Assembly: GCA_013368375.1 (NCBI GenBank)
Contig: JAACJP010000014.1
Location: 682,001 to 746,000 of the forward strand
Direction of reading: 5' to 3'
Source of the DNA: Tricholomella constricta
Lineage: Eukaryota; Basidiomycota; Agaricomycetes; Agaricales; Lyophyllaceae
Length of the DNA: 64,000 nt
A model generated the notes under the pieces. That model ran no database searches. It was not told where the DNA came from and worked only from the letters and a program-made list of their open reading frames with translations. Within the stretch, counting starts at the first letter, position 1. Each line of letters opens with the position of its first letter. This document shows, in pieces, positions 1 to 10,871 of this stretch. Made by a program: the position numbers and the translations under genes.

Positions 1-481
1 GCTCCCTGCAATGGATCCCCCGTCTGAACCTGCAATCGTCTCCAACGATATGGAAGATCTGGGGCCTCTGATAATGTCTTATCCGAGTCCTGAGCCATCT
101 CGTCATAACGAGTATTACATCCACGATGAAATGGCTATTTTTCTGGTAAGTTTGCCTTTCAACTGAAAGGAATCGCTCATGCATGTTTTGAATTAGGTGG
201 AAAACACACTGTTCAAAGTTCATCGCCACTTTCTGATCCAAGAATCGGAGGTCTTCCATTGGATGTTCGCGTGTTCTCCGCGCCTTAACGGTCCTGAAGG
301 CATGAATGATAACAAACCGATTCATCTCCCCGGAGTGCTCCGCAGAGAATTCGAACGACTCCTCGACTTTTTCTATCACGGGTATTCACATTCTCTCAGA
401 GCCTCACATGTGCGCATTGCTCATAACTTGTTACTATTAGGATGTATCCACAACGACTGGGCGGTCGATTGTCGTTGAATC

Positions 482-804
482 TGTTAGAATTCGACTATAG
501 TAGACAGAGAAGATTAACCTCAGTCCGGTATAAGTGACTGAATATTGCCGTACCTATAGTAGACAGAGAAGATTAACTAAGGTACGTCAGTATATGATAT
601 AAGGTAAGATAGAAAGAATAGGCTCACCCTCAGTCCGGTATAAGTGACTGAGGGTACTAGGTAGGGGAAGTAGGTATTTATATGTATTGTATAGTAGATA
701 GTCCTTTGTTATAAGTAGGATGAAAGGAATAAGAAATGTCCTTTGATCGAGCATGAAAGCTCGATCGCGTGAGTCGCTTTATGGTGCATGACCATATCGC
801 AACA
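482..804 (-). repeat. Copia LTR (3' LTR in element orientation)
   Basis: 323 bp, begins TG and ends CA. It contains two copies of a short internal repeat (CTATAGTAGACAGAGAAG and CAGTCCGGTATAAGTGACTG each occur twice). No difference from the partner LTR at 5683-6005 was found on reading. Confidence 0.96.
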
Positions 805-847
805 CTCCTCCTCACCGTAAAGTGGCTCCTCCTCGCATGGAATCCTA

Positions 848-3800
848 TCAGCGTAGTCCAAGCATGTATCGAAGTCTGGTGAACTGGGGTAGTGGTAGCG
901 CTTTTGTGAATACGTCGGCAATATTGTCTTTCGTGTTGATGTATCGGATCGTGAGTTCCTGAGATGCGACGCGTTCCCGAAGGAAGTGATACTTGATGTC
1001 GACGTGTTTGACGCGAGAGTGAAGAAGGGGGTCTTCGGATAGATTAATGGCTGCATTGTTGTCGCATAGAATAGTGGTTGGACCGAGTAGGGGTATTTCG
1101 ACTGCCGTAAGGAGTGCTCGTAGCCAGATACATTCTTGAGCGGAGTCGAACGCTGCCATGTACTCTGCCTCGCATGAGGACGCGGCGACTGTTTTTTGTT
1201 TTCGGGATGCCCAGGAAATGGCGCCGGAACCGAGAGACCATGTATAGCCGCCGACACTTCGACGGGTGTCGAGACAGTTCGCCCAATCTGAGTCCGTGAA
1301 ACCTACTAGGGATGTAAGATCTTTTCCCCCTAGATGAAGTTTGAGATTTCGCGTCCCCTTTAAGTAGCGTACAAGACGGATAGCCGCGTTCCAGTGGATG
1401 TATGAGTAGGAGTCTAGGTACTGGGTGAGTTGCTGGACGGCGTATTGGATGTCGGGACGCGTGGAGATCGCTAAGTAGAGAAGGCATCCTACGAGTGAGC
1501 GATAAGGAAGTTTGTCAATTGCTTGCTGGTCCTCTGGTGGTAGCGTCGAGCGGTCGACGCGTCGTAGCTTCAGACCAGGTTCCATCGGCGACGACAGTGG
1601 TGCGGCATCTCTCTGTCCGAATTGGAGAATGGTTTTGTCGATTAGAGCAGTCTGGGAAAGTCGTACAGAGTGATTGGGGCGATCCCACTCAACGGCGATC
1701 CCAACAATATGACGGGGAGTACCCAAGTCGGAGATTGTCCAGGCGGAGCGCATTTGCTCTTTGAAGCGATTGTTTTCTGCCTCAGAGCTCGCGATCGATA
1801 GGAAGTCGTCCACGTGGACGGCCGTGATTACTGTTCCAGTGTCGGATTTGCGATAATAGACACAGGACTCACATGGCAGTCGGGTGAAACCCCAGTTGAT
1901 CATATTCTCATTCAGGGTCTTGTTCCATATGCGACCAGCCTGTTTCATTCCGTAGAGGCCGCGTTGTAGGCACCATACCCAGTTCTCCTTTCCGGGCTCT
2001 TCGAATCCCTTCGGCTGACTCATGTATATGGTCTCCTCCTCGGGCAAGAGGCCGTATAGGAAGGCCGTCTTGACATCGACTTGCATGGCATGCCAGCCCA
2101 TAGCGGCGGCAAGATGGAGGAGAATGCGCCAGGATTCCATGCGCGCGGTAGGTGAGGTAGTCTTTGTATAGTCCTTGCCGTAAACCTGTTCGTACCCTTT
2201 TAGGACAATGCGCACCTTGTGTCGCGTTATGTTTCCATTTTCGTCCCGCTTCAGGGTGAAGACCGGCTTGCTCTGATGAATTTTATGTCCTTCTGGAACC
2301 TCCGAGCGGGGTACGAGTCGGTAAACATTCATTTCCTTCAGGGACTTGAGCTCTTCCCGATATCCTGCCTCCCATTTGTCCGCATCAGCTGTAGCCTGGG
2401 CTTCCCGCCACGTCCTGGGCTCCTCTTCGTAGTCCGCGGATACTGGACTGATCCCGCCTGATTCGATGATAGCTGCCAGGATGGCGTGGGCCTGATCACG
2501 ATCGAGCCCCTTGACGTCATTCGGATCATTGTTGTCGGGTAATGGGTCCCGTTCATCCGCGGTGCGCTTCAGCTCCTCCAGGATCTGCTTCCGTTCCGCT
2601 CTTTGGACTTTGATCCTTTCACCCGCTTCTTTAGATTCCCTGGTCGCCTTCGCTGTTCGAGATTCAGGTGGGTTTTCAGGATTTGTCTTTTCGGTTGGTA
2701 TGGGAATACGTGATGACCGGCGGCGTTCCGGAGGGGGATCTTCGGCAGGAGGGTCTGGCGGTGGGGGTTCATCTGGGATGATGTGGGCAGGGGGTGGGAC
2801 AGTGTGTTGGTCTTCGTCCTCGTCATCGATCAGGAAGGGTTCGTCCGCCGCGGAGTTTTGGATTTCCATGGGGGATGGGAATTCGTTGGCGGTGACACCT
2901 TCGGTGATGCTGGGGGTCTGAGAATGGCCATCATGACTCTCAAGAAATCGGACGTGGTACGTGCTATAGACCTTCTTGGCGACTCGGTCATAGCAGCGAT
3001 ATGTCTTGCCCATAGGGTCATATCCGATGAGAACGCATTCTATCGAGCGTTCATAGACCTTTGGGTTGTGTTTGCTTTGTATCAGGACAAATGCTCGGCA
3101 GCCTATCTCACGCAGATGGGAATAGTTCGGTCGGCGTTCATGCCATAGTTCGTCGGGTGTGACGTCCTTAACGGAGGATGTCTTGGTTTTGCCATGGAGG
3201 AGCGAGGCGGTAGAATAGAATTCATCCCACAAGTTTGGTGGGCACCGTGCTGCAATGCGCATTGTGCGAGCTTTAGCCATCAAGGTGCGGTGCATTCGTT
3301 CAACTCGTCCCATGTGCGCTGACGTGTACGGAGCACCAAATTGACGGGTTGTGCCCCGTGATTCGCACCATGCCTGCATCTCTGGTCCCATCAGTTCGCC
3401 ATCGTTCCCTGTGCGATAGATCCCTACGCATAGGCCTGTTTCATTCTCCCGAGCAAGTTCCCATGTTTTGAGTGCTGTAAAAGCATCGCTCTTCCTCTTC
3501 AGCGGTATGGACCATGGCTTGTTTGTGTAGTCATCGACAATGTTCATTTCGTACAGGTTCCCGGTTCGAGACTGTACAGCAGATGGTCCGGTAAGATCTA
3601 CCCATACAATGCCTAGCCTCCTGGTGGCCCTATGCCCTTCCCCCTCCTCACGCTTCTTTGGGACGGATTTCCTGGTCTGTTTACCCAGGATACAATCGTC
3701 ACACTTCGGCGGCTTGGAGGGAAATATGGAGGGCATACCTTCTATCATGCCCGCGCGTGCCATCTCAGCAATTGCCTGATAGTTTGCGTGGCCGAGCCTG

Positions 3801-5620
3801 CGATGCCAGGTCGCAAGGTCAGGTGCACGTTGAGCAGAGAGGGCATGTTCAGAATAGGCAGAGGCGAGGTTGAGGGAGTAGAGTCTCTTTGAGGGAATGA
3901 GAGAGCCGCCGGCGATGAAAGCGCCGGTGGAGCGATTGTAGATCTGTACACCTTCTTTATCAAAGGTGGTGCGTGTTCCCGAGTGAAGAGCCATTGCGCT
4001 GACGGATATGAGGCGGGCTGTCGAGTTCGGCACGTATAGAGCATCATCGAGGGTGATATGGGCCCCCTTAGCGATGTGGAGGCGGATCTTTCCAATTCCG
4101 ACGGCAGCGATGGATGATCCTCCTACGCCTTTGATGGAGCGTGCTGGGATAGCGCGGAGTGTCTGGAAGTCTGAGCGGTCAGGGGAAATGTGCACCGTGG
4201 CGCCCGAGTCGACGTAGAAGGGACGTGTGTCGAGGGACACAAGTGGCGTGCGAGCGTTCTGGTCGAGTGGTGCAATGGTCATATGGGCGACCTCGGGAAT
4301 GGGGTTAGAGAATTGGGACCAATCGACACCGGCTTTGAGGTCGCCAATGGTTGCGAGCCAGACGGTGTCCCATTCGAGGTCCTCTATCTCTGTGATGGAG
4401 GCTGTGGGAGCTGGAGTGGGGTCTGTCGCGAGTCCCGCGAATTCTACCTTCGGTTGTCCTGTTGGTGTGTCTTTGAAGAACGCGGCGAGGGCAGTTTCTG
4501 CGTTCTGTCCCTCGAGATAGAGGGTAGTGTCGCCTCTCGAGACCTTGATTTTGGACATGCCGGTAGGTGCAGATGTGTTCTTCTTCGCTGTTTTTCCTCC
4601 TCCTCCTCCTTGTGCCAGCCGCGCTGCTCTTGATTCTTCGATCGTCTTTCCCGCCATGCCTCCCCCCTCACGGATACACCAAGGGTGCGTGTGGCCAACG
4701 GGATTAAAACCTCGTGAAGCGCAATTACTGCAGTTCGGCCGTCCGCCATGTGGCGGGTGTGCTTTGGCCGCGAGTGCCGTGGTTTCGTGTGGTGTTGGGT
4801 GGGTGCGTTGGTTGAGGACTATTTGGTGGGCCTCCATTTGGCGAACGACATCGGTGTGCGTGAAGGGAGTGGTGGTGGTGGAGTTGGAGAGTGCAGTGGA
4901 TATTGCGACTTGGAGTGACTCGTAGGATTTGTCCGATCCCAGGCTATTTAACAGTGCAATCGATTTGAAGACGTCGCGATCCACGGTTCCCATGTCAAAG
5001 GCCCGGTCAATAAGCGCGTTGATAGTTTTGGCTGTGGTACCGAGGGGCTCAGAAGGTGAGCAGTAAGTCTTCAGTGCGTCCTGCAGGATGCCAATTTGGC
5101 GGATTGGGCCTTCCCGTTGTGCGCGTGTCTTTAGGTCAACATAACAACCTTTTGCCCCTTTGTCCGTTACCAGTCCATCAAGTTCGGCATCGGCCACAGC
5201 GCCTTCGATGTAGGCGAGCGCGGTGGAGTCGTTAGCAATCCAGTTTGTGAGAGCGATGGGCTGGGTTGAGGCATCGGGCTTAGGGACGATGGGATCGAAT
5301 ACATAGTTAAGGAGAAGGTTTCCCCGGAGTCCAGTTTGTATTGTACGAGTCCACTTGCTGAAGTCGCCCCCGGAGAGATCAAGTTTGGGTTTATCCGAGG
5401 GGAACTGGTGGCGAAGGGGGAGTTGTTGGATATGGGGACGAGTCTCAGCGATCATAGTGGAGCCAGTCATAGTATTCTGTGTGTTTAGGTGGTGTTTCCG
5501 TGAGGTTGGAGGGAAACAAAGAGATTTGATCGGAGGCGCGTTTTTAGATAAGATGCGCTGATTAAATTTCTGGGACAAGCGGCCCGGAGACGGTTGGGAC
5601 AAAGTGGCCCGAGAGTGCAC
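848..5620 (-). CDS. Copia gag-pol polyprotein (single uninterrupted frame)
   Basis: A 1590-codon frame without stops encodes the whole replication machinery in Copia order. A gag region has a cysteine/histidine cluster near residue 298 (CSNCASRG...). The aspartic protease has its DSGAT motif near residue 470. The GAG-pre-integrase HHCC zinc-binding segment is at about 607-650. The integrase core shows VDLTGP, the acidic residue in GNDGEL and the E of GRVERMHRTL (about 675-772). The reverse transcriptase runs from about 1095 with VHVDDFL in place of YVDD near 1268. RNase H has DSDWAN and SSCEAEYMA near 1443 and the IADVFTKALP tail. The likely initiator may be an internal Met (MTGSTMIAETRP, about codon 51) rather than the first ATG. 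All catalytic motifs I can identify are present, so it is potentially active. Confidence 0.95.
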   Translation of the reverse strand: MHSRATLSQPSPGRLSQKFNQRILSKNAPPIKSLCFPPTSRKHHLNTQNTMTGSTMIAETRPHIQQLPLRHQFPSDKPKLDLSGGDFSKWTRTIQTGLRGNLLLNYVFDPIVPKPDASTQPIALTNWIANDSTALAYIEGAVADAELDGLVTDKGAKGCYVDLKTRAQREGPIRQIGILQDALKTYCSPSEPLGTTAKTINALIDRAFDMGTVDRDVFKSIALLNSLGSDKSYESLQVAISTALSNSTTTTPFTHTDVVRQMEAHQIVLNQRTHPTPHETTALAAKAHPPHGGRPNCSNCASRGFNPVGHTHPWCIREGGGMAGKTIEESRAARLAQGGGGGKTAKKNTSAPTGMSKIKVSRGDTTLYLEGQNAETALAAFFKDTPTGQPKVEFAGLATDPTPAPTASITEIEDLEWDTVWLATIGDLKAGVDWSQFSNPIPEVAHMTIAPLDQNARTPLVSLDTRPFYVDSGATVHISPDRSDFQTLRAIPARSIKGVGGSSIAAVGIGKIRLHIAKGAHITLDDALYVPNSTARLISVSAMALHSGTRTTFDKEGVQIYNRSTGAFIAGGSLIPSKRLYSLNLASAYSEHALSAQRAPDLATWHRRLGHANYQAIAEMARAGMIEGMPSIFPSKPPKCDDCILGKQTRKSVPKKREEGEGHRATRRLGIVWVDLTGPSAVQSRTGNLYEMNIVDDYTNKPWSIPLKRKSDAFTALKTWELARENETGLCVGIYRTGNDGELMGPEMQAWCESRGTTRQFGAPYTSAHMGRVERMHRTLMAKARTMRIAARCPPNLWDEFYSTASLLHGKTKTSSVKDVTPDELWHERRPNYSHLREIGCRAFVLIQSKHNPKVYERSIECVLIGYDPMGKTYRCYDRVAKKVYSTYHVRFLESHDGHSQTPSITEGVTANEFPSPMEIQNSAADEPFLIDDEDEDQHTVPPPAHIIPDEPPPPDPPAEDPPPERRRSSRIPIPTEKTNPENPPESRTAKATRESKEAGERIKVQRAERKQILEELKRTADERDPLPDNNDPNDVKGLDRDQAHAILAAIIESGGISPVSADYEEEPRTWREAQATADADKWEAGYREELKSLKEMNVYRLVPRSEVPEGHKIHQSKPVFTLKRDENGNITRHKVRIVLKGYEQVYGKDYTKTTSPTARMESWRILLHLAAAMGWHAMQVDVKTAFLYGLLPEEETIYMSQPKGFEEPGKENWVWCLQRGLYGMKQAGRIWNKTLNENMINWGFTRLPCESCVYYRKSDTGTVITAVHVDDFLSIASSEAENNRFKEQMRSAWTISDLGTPRHIVGIAVEWDRPNHSVRLSQTALIDKTILQFGQRDAAPLSSPMEPGLKLRRVDRSTLPPEDQQAIDKLPYRSLVGCLLYLAISTRPDIQYAVQQLTQYLDSYSYIHWNAAIRLVRYLKGTRNLKLHLGGKDLTSLVGFTDSDWANCLDTRRSVGGYTWSLGSGAISWASRKQKTVAASSCEAEYMAAFDSAQECIWLRALLTAVEIPLLGPTTILCDNNAAINLSEDPLLHSRVKHVDIKYHFLRERVASQELTIRYINTKDNIADVFTKALPLPQFTRLRYMLGLR

Positions 5621-5682
5621 AGCTGGGGGTCGAATTCCGAATACTGCTACGTTCTCAAAGTAAGCAGTATTGGCCCATAACC

Positions 5683-6005
5683 TGTTAGAATTCGACTATA
5701 GTAGACAGAGAAGATTAACCTCAGTCCGGTATAAGTGACTGAATATTGCCGTACCTATAGTAGACAGAGAAGATTAACTAAGGTACGTCAGTATATGATA
5801 TAAGGTAAGATAGAAAGAATAGGCTCACCCTCAGTCCGGTATAAGTGACTGAGGGTACTAGGTAGGGGAAGTAGGTATTTATATGTATTGTATAGTAGAT
5901 AGTCCTTTGTTATAAGTAGGATGAAAGGAATAAGAAATGTCCTTTGATCGAGCATGAAAGCTCGATCGCGTGAGTCGCTTTATGGTGCATGACCATATCG
6001 CAACA
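5683..6005 (-). repeat. Copia LTR (5' LTR in element orientation)
   Basis: 323 bp, equal in length and apparently identical to 482-804. Followed by the GAATC target duplication at 6006-6010. In element orientation it contains the promoter, since the pol frame reads leftwards from here. Confidence 0.96.
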
Positions 6006-6378
6006 GAATCCATGGGGTCCCTCCGACAAATCCGAGCTCACCGATTGGATTGATCTGTTATCGATTTCAAGTCGATTCGACTTTGAGCGCGTTCGGCAGT
6101 GCGCAATCGAGAGCATCGAATCTTGTACAAGATTAGATCCCATTGAAAAGATGGTCCTCGCTCAAAAGTACGATATTCCCCATTGGAGAGCCCCAGCTTT
6201 CGAAGACGTGTGCCAGCGCGTGGAACCGATTACTATAGATGAGGGGAGAAGGATTGGGTTGGAGAATGCGATGTTGCTGGCGCGGGCCCGCGAGGTCGTC
6301 CGAGAGCGTCATCAAGTTCGTAAAAAGGAATATGTACCCCAGCCCTGGCCACCACTCCCCAGGCAACACTGTAATAAC

Positions 6379-6482
6379 TTTGCAAAAACAGACTGTAACA
6401 CACAGTAAAATAGCTTTGCAAAAATGACTGTATGCTCCAGTCGACTGAACTTTGCAAAGTCCAGTCGACTGAGCTTTGCAAA
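6379..6482. repeat. Left subterminal TTTGCAAA array of KDZ element 1
   Basis: Four copies of the perfect 8-bp palindrome TTTGCAAA start at 6379, 6415, 6451 and 6475. Copies 3 and 4 are each preceded by CAGTCGACTGA and a few bases. The arrangement mirrors the right end and is probably bound by the transposase. Confidence 0.85.
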
Positions 6483-7046
6483 CCGGGTACTGCTCGGCAT
6501 CAGATTGCCGGTCCATTTTGGGTCCATTTTGGGCGCTGGCCTGGGCTTGGGTTCTGTTTGTGCCTGCCAGAAGCGGCCACCATTCTGATCGCTGTTGCTG
6601 GCAGCTTCCTGCACCATGTTGTCGCTGTGCTTCACGATGCCAAGACAGACGCCCTTGATGTGCGCCCTCGGGTCTTCAATTTGGGACTTAGTTGTTTTTT
6701 TAAGTTAGTTTCGACTCACGTGAAGTGCCTCGGCCAACTCGGCCTGACTTTGTTTAATTTTGTGAAGTCACGCCAGGTATATATGCGAACATGCCATGCA
6801 ATACGATTTTCCCCTCTCCGCTGAAAACGCTGAAGACATTTGTGAATCCAGAACACTCAAGACGTTCATGATCAAGTCATTCGTGAAGTTTTTAATATTT
6901 GTTCGCGACTAAGTTCGCGACTAGGTTCGCGACTACGGTTTACGGTTCGCGACGTTCGCGACCTTGTTACTCAAGCGCATTATCAGTATACTCTAGATAC
7001 AGGACACTACGCTAATTCGTAAATCAACAATTTAATTTCAGTACTC
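6483..7046. other. Non-coding left arm of KDZ element 1
   Basis: No supportable gene. GGTCCATTTTG is directly repeated near 6511-6532. A cluster of five GTTCGCGAC nonamers lies at 6901-6962. The rest is AT/GC-mixed sequence leading to the 3' end of gene a1. Confidence 0.6.
6901..6962. repeat. Cluster of five GTTCGCGAC repeats
   Basis: Copies of GTTCGCGAC start at 6901, 6913, 6925, 6945 and 6954. The core TCGCGA is palindromic. Three more copies occur at 12068, 12080 and 12100, on the far side of the a1-b1-c1 gene triad, in the same orientation. Nothing comparable was seen elsewhere in the window. Confidence 0.9.
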
Positions 7047-9354
7047 TCAAGATGACTTTTTCTGCCTGGATTGCGCATGACAGTCAGCGGCGCTCACATG
7101 CAAACGGGAAGAAAATGCATACTTTTTGGCAGGAGGGGAAGGGCTCCGGTCAGCCCGCGGTGGAGGTTTCACAGCGCGGCGGGGGCGCTCTGAAACATTC
7201 TTGGGCACCGCGTGAGGTGCTGATTTCGTGACGGCCTTAGTTGAGGCCTTCCTTATAGCCGCCGCCGTTCCCTTCTTCTTTGCAGCCAGAGCTTTCTTCT
7301 TCTCTTCAGCAATGGCCTTTTTAAGCGCCATGGTCCCCGCACGCTTCTGCGCTGCTGCCTGGCGCTTTGTAAAAACTTCCTCCGATGTACTGAGAGGCTC
7401 ATCTTCGTCGACGAGCTGAGTCGTCGCTGCAGGCCCTGCAACCGTGTAGTCCTGAGGTGGCGTGTTCAAGTTGGTCGTGTTCAGGTTGGTCGTGTTCGGG
7501 TGAATGGCGGTGTTCGGGTGAACGGTGTTCGGGTGAGTGGTGGTCGGGGGAGCGGTGTTTGGGTGCATGGCGGTGTTCAGGTGAGTGGGGTGAGCGGTGT
7601 TCAGGTGAGTGGTGGTGTTCGGGAGTATGGTCATGAATGGGGACATTGGCTGGGTAGGTCCATGTGGGACCATATTTGGGGCTAGTGGAACACATGTACC
7701 CGTGTTCGACGTGTTCGAGAGGGAGGGGTGTTGGGTGTTCAAGGAAGGCAGTACGGATGTAGTCGTGATCGAGGCTGGCTGGCTTGGCATGTTTAAGGCA
7801 GGCTGCACGATTCCACGCGTGTCTGGCGGGGGAAGCGGGCTCAGAGTCGGGGCTGGTGGTGCATATGGTGTGATTTCGAGTCCGTTTGCAGCCAATTGAG
7901 TGGGAAGATTGGGGGCCGGCGGTATGAATACACCCATATTCGGGACTGGCAGAGCAAGCGGGCCACTTGAGTCTGCTACAGGAGTGGAGGCTGGTAGAGC
8001 AAAGGGTGGCGGCGTAAATGAAGGGCTGTCCGAGGAGGGCGAGGTACCTGCTGTCGCCGGGGGCAGCGGACCATACGGTAACGGTGTCGTGCTCGAAAGG
8101 AGGCTGGAGATATCCGAAAGCTCATTGTACTGCACCTCCCAGTTCAACATAAATTCGTCAAGATCAAACTCATTGTGACCGGTAATCGACGCATCCGTTT
8201 GGCTAGCGTTTGATGGCGGCAGTGGGACGGCGTGCTTTGGACTTGAAGGCGAACCCATGGGGGTGAGACCATGGAGGTCAATAGAGGGCAGTGATGAGGC
8301 GGCTCTTAAGGCCCTTGAGACACGGACATCGTGTGCTGCGAAAATACAATTAGAAAGGCATTGGAAATATAACAACATCACATACGAAAAATTCCCTTGA
8401 CGTGATTGAGGAATGGCTTCTCGACATGATCTCTGTAGCTTGGATGGGCCCCTGAGAAGGTGTTTCCGGCAGTAGACGTAGGCCCGAAGTACTGCCTACG
8501 AGGTGCAACAAAAGTTGATGGGTCAGTAATAGGAAAATCACAAGAAAACACGCACTCGATGCTCGCGATTTCACCGTTTGAGATGGGACTTGGACCCGCA
8601 GCTAGCAAATGAAAGACCCAGCCAGTTGCTTCCGACGCGGCTTGCAGTAGGTCATTCAAAGCAGTCGGTAACTCTTGAATGGCGCTGATCAACAAAGTCA
8701 AGTTGGTCAATCAACAGAGCCATACAAACTCGACTGACGTACTCGTGATAATCTTGCGGAGTTCGCTCCGAGCTGGTGCTTGCGTTCTCAAGGGCTTCCG
8801 CCTGCTCCTCCTTTGCCTTCACAACTGCATCTCTCTCTGCCTTGACCGCTTCAACAACCTCCTCTCCCTCCTCAGCCAGCATCTTCAACGGGATTTCTTT
8901 GATGATCTGAATACGACGAGCCGCATCAATGCTTTTACCCCCTGCTGCAGCAATGGCGACTCGGATGGCCTCCTGGGTCTTGGTCTTGTATAGCTTTTGG
9001 TATACGTGAACTAACTGGGGAGCGCGAGATGCCTTTCGAGGCTTCATGAAGATGGCAGAGTTCTTCGATCTGCCACGCTTCGCCGACTTCGAGTTCCACA
9101 AAAACCAACGCCGGAGTTTCTGTGTGGTGAACGTAAGTAATATTCTGCATGTATTTCCTTGGACTTACTTCTTTTCCCTCGTCAACGGAGAACGATTCGC
9201 CCTTTCGAGTTGTTTTCTCTGGCCATTTTTGGAACCATTCTTCTTCGGTGAGTTGATTAAAGCGCTTTGTCGTATTATTCTTCTGAGCTTCGAGAAAGTC
9301 AGGGAGCTTGGATTTCAGCCAGGTTTGCTGCTCGTCCGTCCACTGCGAAGCCAT
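7047..9354 (-). CDS. KDZ accessory gene a1: proline-rich protein with N-terminal WF..WP block
   Basis: Multi-exon minus-strand gene starting at the ATG at 9354. Exon 1 encodes MASQWTDEQQTWLKSKLPDF and an EEEWFQKWPEK block. The next exon starts near KLRRWFLW and continues with APQLVHVYQKLY and a Glu/Lys-rich helix (about 9101-8730). Short exons follow with TGWVFHLLAAGPSP (about 8600) and a segment ending near 8380. The long last exon (8350-7047) is extremely Pro/Ser/Thr-rich and ends in a Lys/Ala-rich helix and the basic motif SERPRRAVKPPPR. Gene a2 at 21544-23667 shares this exon order and motifs. I do not recognise an enzyme. The basic, low-complexity tail suggests a nucleic-acid-binding or scaffold protein, but that is inference. 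Exon limits are approximate. Confidence 0.7.
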
Positions 9355-9828
9355 CGAGGAGTTGGAGTCAAGGGTTTCGATTATGTAGGAGCCGTTCGAA
9401 CGGTATCATTTTATTTTTTGGTCCTATAGTCATGAACCCAAGCCAGATCTCCGATATTCCAAGTTAATGACAACTTGGCTGGCATCAAGTCTCTCTTTAT
9501 GCGTGTCATGCCAACCCAAGACGACCAGGCCAGCTCAACTGCGTACGTTTGCGAGAATACGGGGTATAAGATTCGGTTACACGTCGCCACGTCGCCGACA
9601 ACTCCTCGATACTGTATTGAGTCGGTACAATGCCCGCTGACCGTCAAGATTGTCCTTTGCTTTCATTCCTATGCAGGACCAGAACATATTGCACGCGCCA
9701 CAACATGTGCCCGATCCATCTAGCAGAATCGGGCCTAGTCCTCCAGGTACGCTCTCGTAACTCACTTCGGCTGACTTTGAATATCTATACAAATACATAT
9801 CTGCATTCGTCGTAGTTCTCCTTCACCG

Positions 9829-10828
9829 ATGCCTCAATCATCTCCGCCATCCCAGCCCAGTTCTCAGCCCAGTTCTCCTTCACCAACGCCCCCAACATCT
9901 TCGCCACCCGAGGCCCGTTCTCCTTCACCGATGCCCTCAATGTCTCCGCCACCCCAGCCCAATTGCACGAGCGCTCACGGTGTTAGAGGGCAGCGTCTCT
10001 GTGATCACTCTGAAGGCCTTCAATCCGCCGCAATCTCCCTTGAAGCAGCCCATACCGCCATCGAAGAAGCTCAAGCTGGTACGTCCCTCTCCATCTCTAT
10101 CTCACATCTGTCCGCTGACCGGTATATCAACTCAGCGCTTCGACGCGTATTGCCTATTTCTCCTCGTACGTTTTCTACCTATCTTTTTTTGTCTATGCGA
10201 AACTGACTTTTACTGACTTTCCTTAGGCATCATCGCAAGAGCTCTCGGACCAGAGCGTTACAAGGCTTTCCTCGCAGAAACGGCCGCCGACTTGGCCGCT
10301 CGAGGCGACCTTGACGACGCATCGCTAGGTACGTAGATTCAATTATGTGGCGCTTTTCGATATGAGCTTATGGGTGCCACAGGGATGCCCGCGTTGCCCT
10401 TGGCACAATATGGAAGCACGTCGCCGCAACAAGATATCGCCACTCCCCGCCTCCTGTCTTCTGGTAAGTTCTTACTCCGCTCCCCTGCCCAATTTGAAGA
10501 CAAGACCAACTGATGCATTAATGGTGTTAGAGAACATGATGGCAAAAGAAGACTATTGGTACGTTGTCAAGGTTGGGCGCGAGCCAGGTGTTTTCCGTGG
10601 ATCGTGAGTACTCTATTGCCTCTGCACGTCTCGAACTCATGCTCATGGTTCATCAGCGCCGGCATCATGAATAACGTCAGTGGCATATCGGGCGCGAATC
10701 CTGAACGGTACACCACGGAGCAAGACGCACTCGACGCGTACGAGAAGGCATTAGTGGCGGGGCTCGTAGTAAAAGTCACCTCAGTGTCTACTCGCGCCGT
10801 TTTATCTCCTTATGATACATCCATCTGA
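9829..10828 (+). CDS. KDZ accessory gene b1: RNase H1 N-terminal/viroplasmin-like (HBD) domain protein
   Basis: Plus-strand gene of about six short exons. The N-terminal part is Pro/Ser-rich (MPQSSPPSQPSSQ...). A middle exon reads GIIARALGPERYKAFLAET (about 10227-10327). The C-terminal domain is split over two exons: DYWYVVKVGREPGVFRGS (about 10550-10603) and a segment with VSGISGANPERYTTEQDAL (about 10660-10790), ending at the stop 10826-10828. The pattern of aromatic-VV-GR-PGVF followed by V.G.....Y...EDAL is that of the RNase H1 N-terminal hybrid-binding domain (Pfam Cauli_VI/viroplasmin), known to bind RNA-DNA hybrids or dsRNA. No RNase H catalytic domain follows. The true start codon is uncertain because two frames stay open in the first exon. 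Confidence 0.7.
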
Positions 10829-10871
10829 GCAGTATGTCGAGCGAATTTTTGTACATCAATCATAACAGCGT

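Larger units (their letters stand above)
482..6005 (-). mobile_element. Full-length Ty1/Copia LTR retrotransposon
   Basis: The 5524-bp element lies on the minus strand. It is bounded by 323-bp LTRs (482-804 and 5683-6005) that look identical base for base, which implies a recent insertion. A perfect 5-bp target-site duplication GAATC flanks it (477-481 and 6006-6010). A purine-rich tract (reverse complement of 805-816, GGTGAGGAGGAG) directly precedes the 3' LTR in element orientation. The sequence after the 5' LTR (reverse complement of 5670-5682, starting GGTTATGGGCC) sits where the primer-binding site belongs. One long gag-pol frame fills the interior. The element sits inside exon 3 of BTB copy A. 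By structure it could be autonomous. Confidence 0.97.

Noticed and set aside
1044..5561. Numerous plus-strand and alternative frames across the Copia element
   Set aside because: All overlap the long pol frame and show no independent domain.
6379..6482. TTTGCAAA and GTTCGCGAC arrays as a CRISPR array
   Set aside because: Units are 8-9 bp, spacing is irregular, and the context is a eukaryotic transposon; no spacers or cas genes.
7228..8178. Plus-strand frames opposite gene a1
   Set aside because: Gly/Val-rich frames are antisense shadows of the Pro/Thr-rich last exon of a1, which matches a2 on the minus strand.
10550..10790. Viroplasmin-like domain as evidence of an integrated caulimovirus
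   Set aside because: The domain is the same fold as the RNase H1 N-terminal hybrid-binding domain and is common in fungi; no other pararetroviral gene is nearby.
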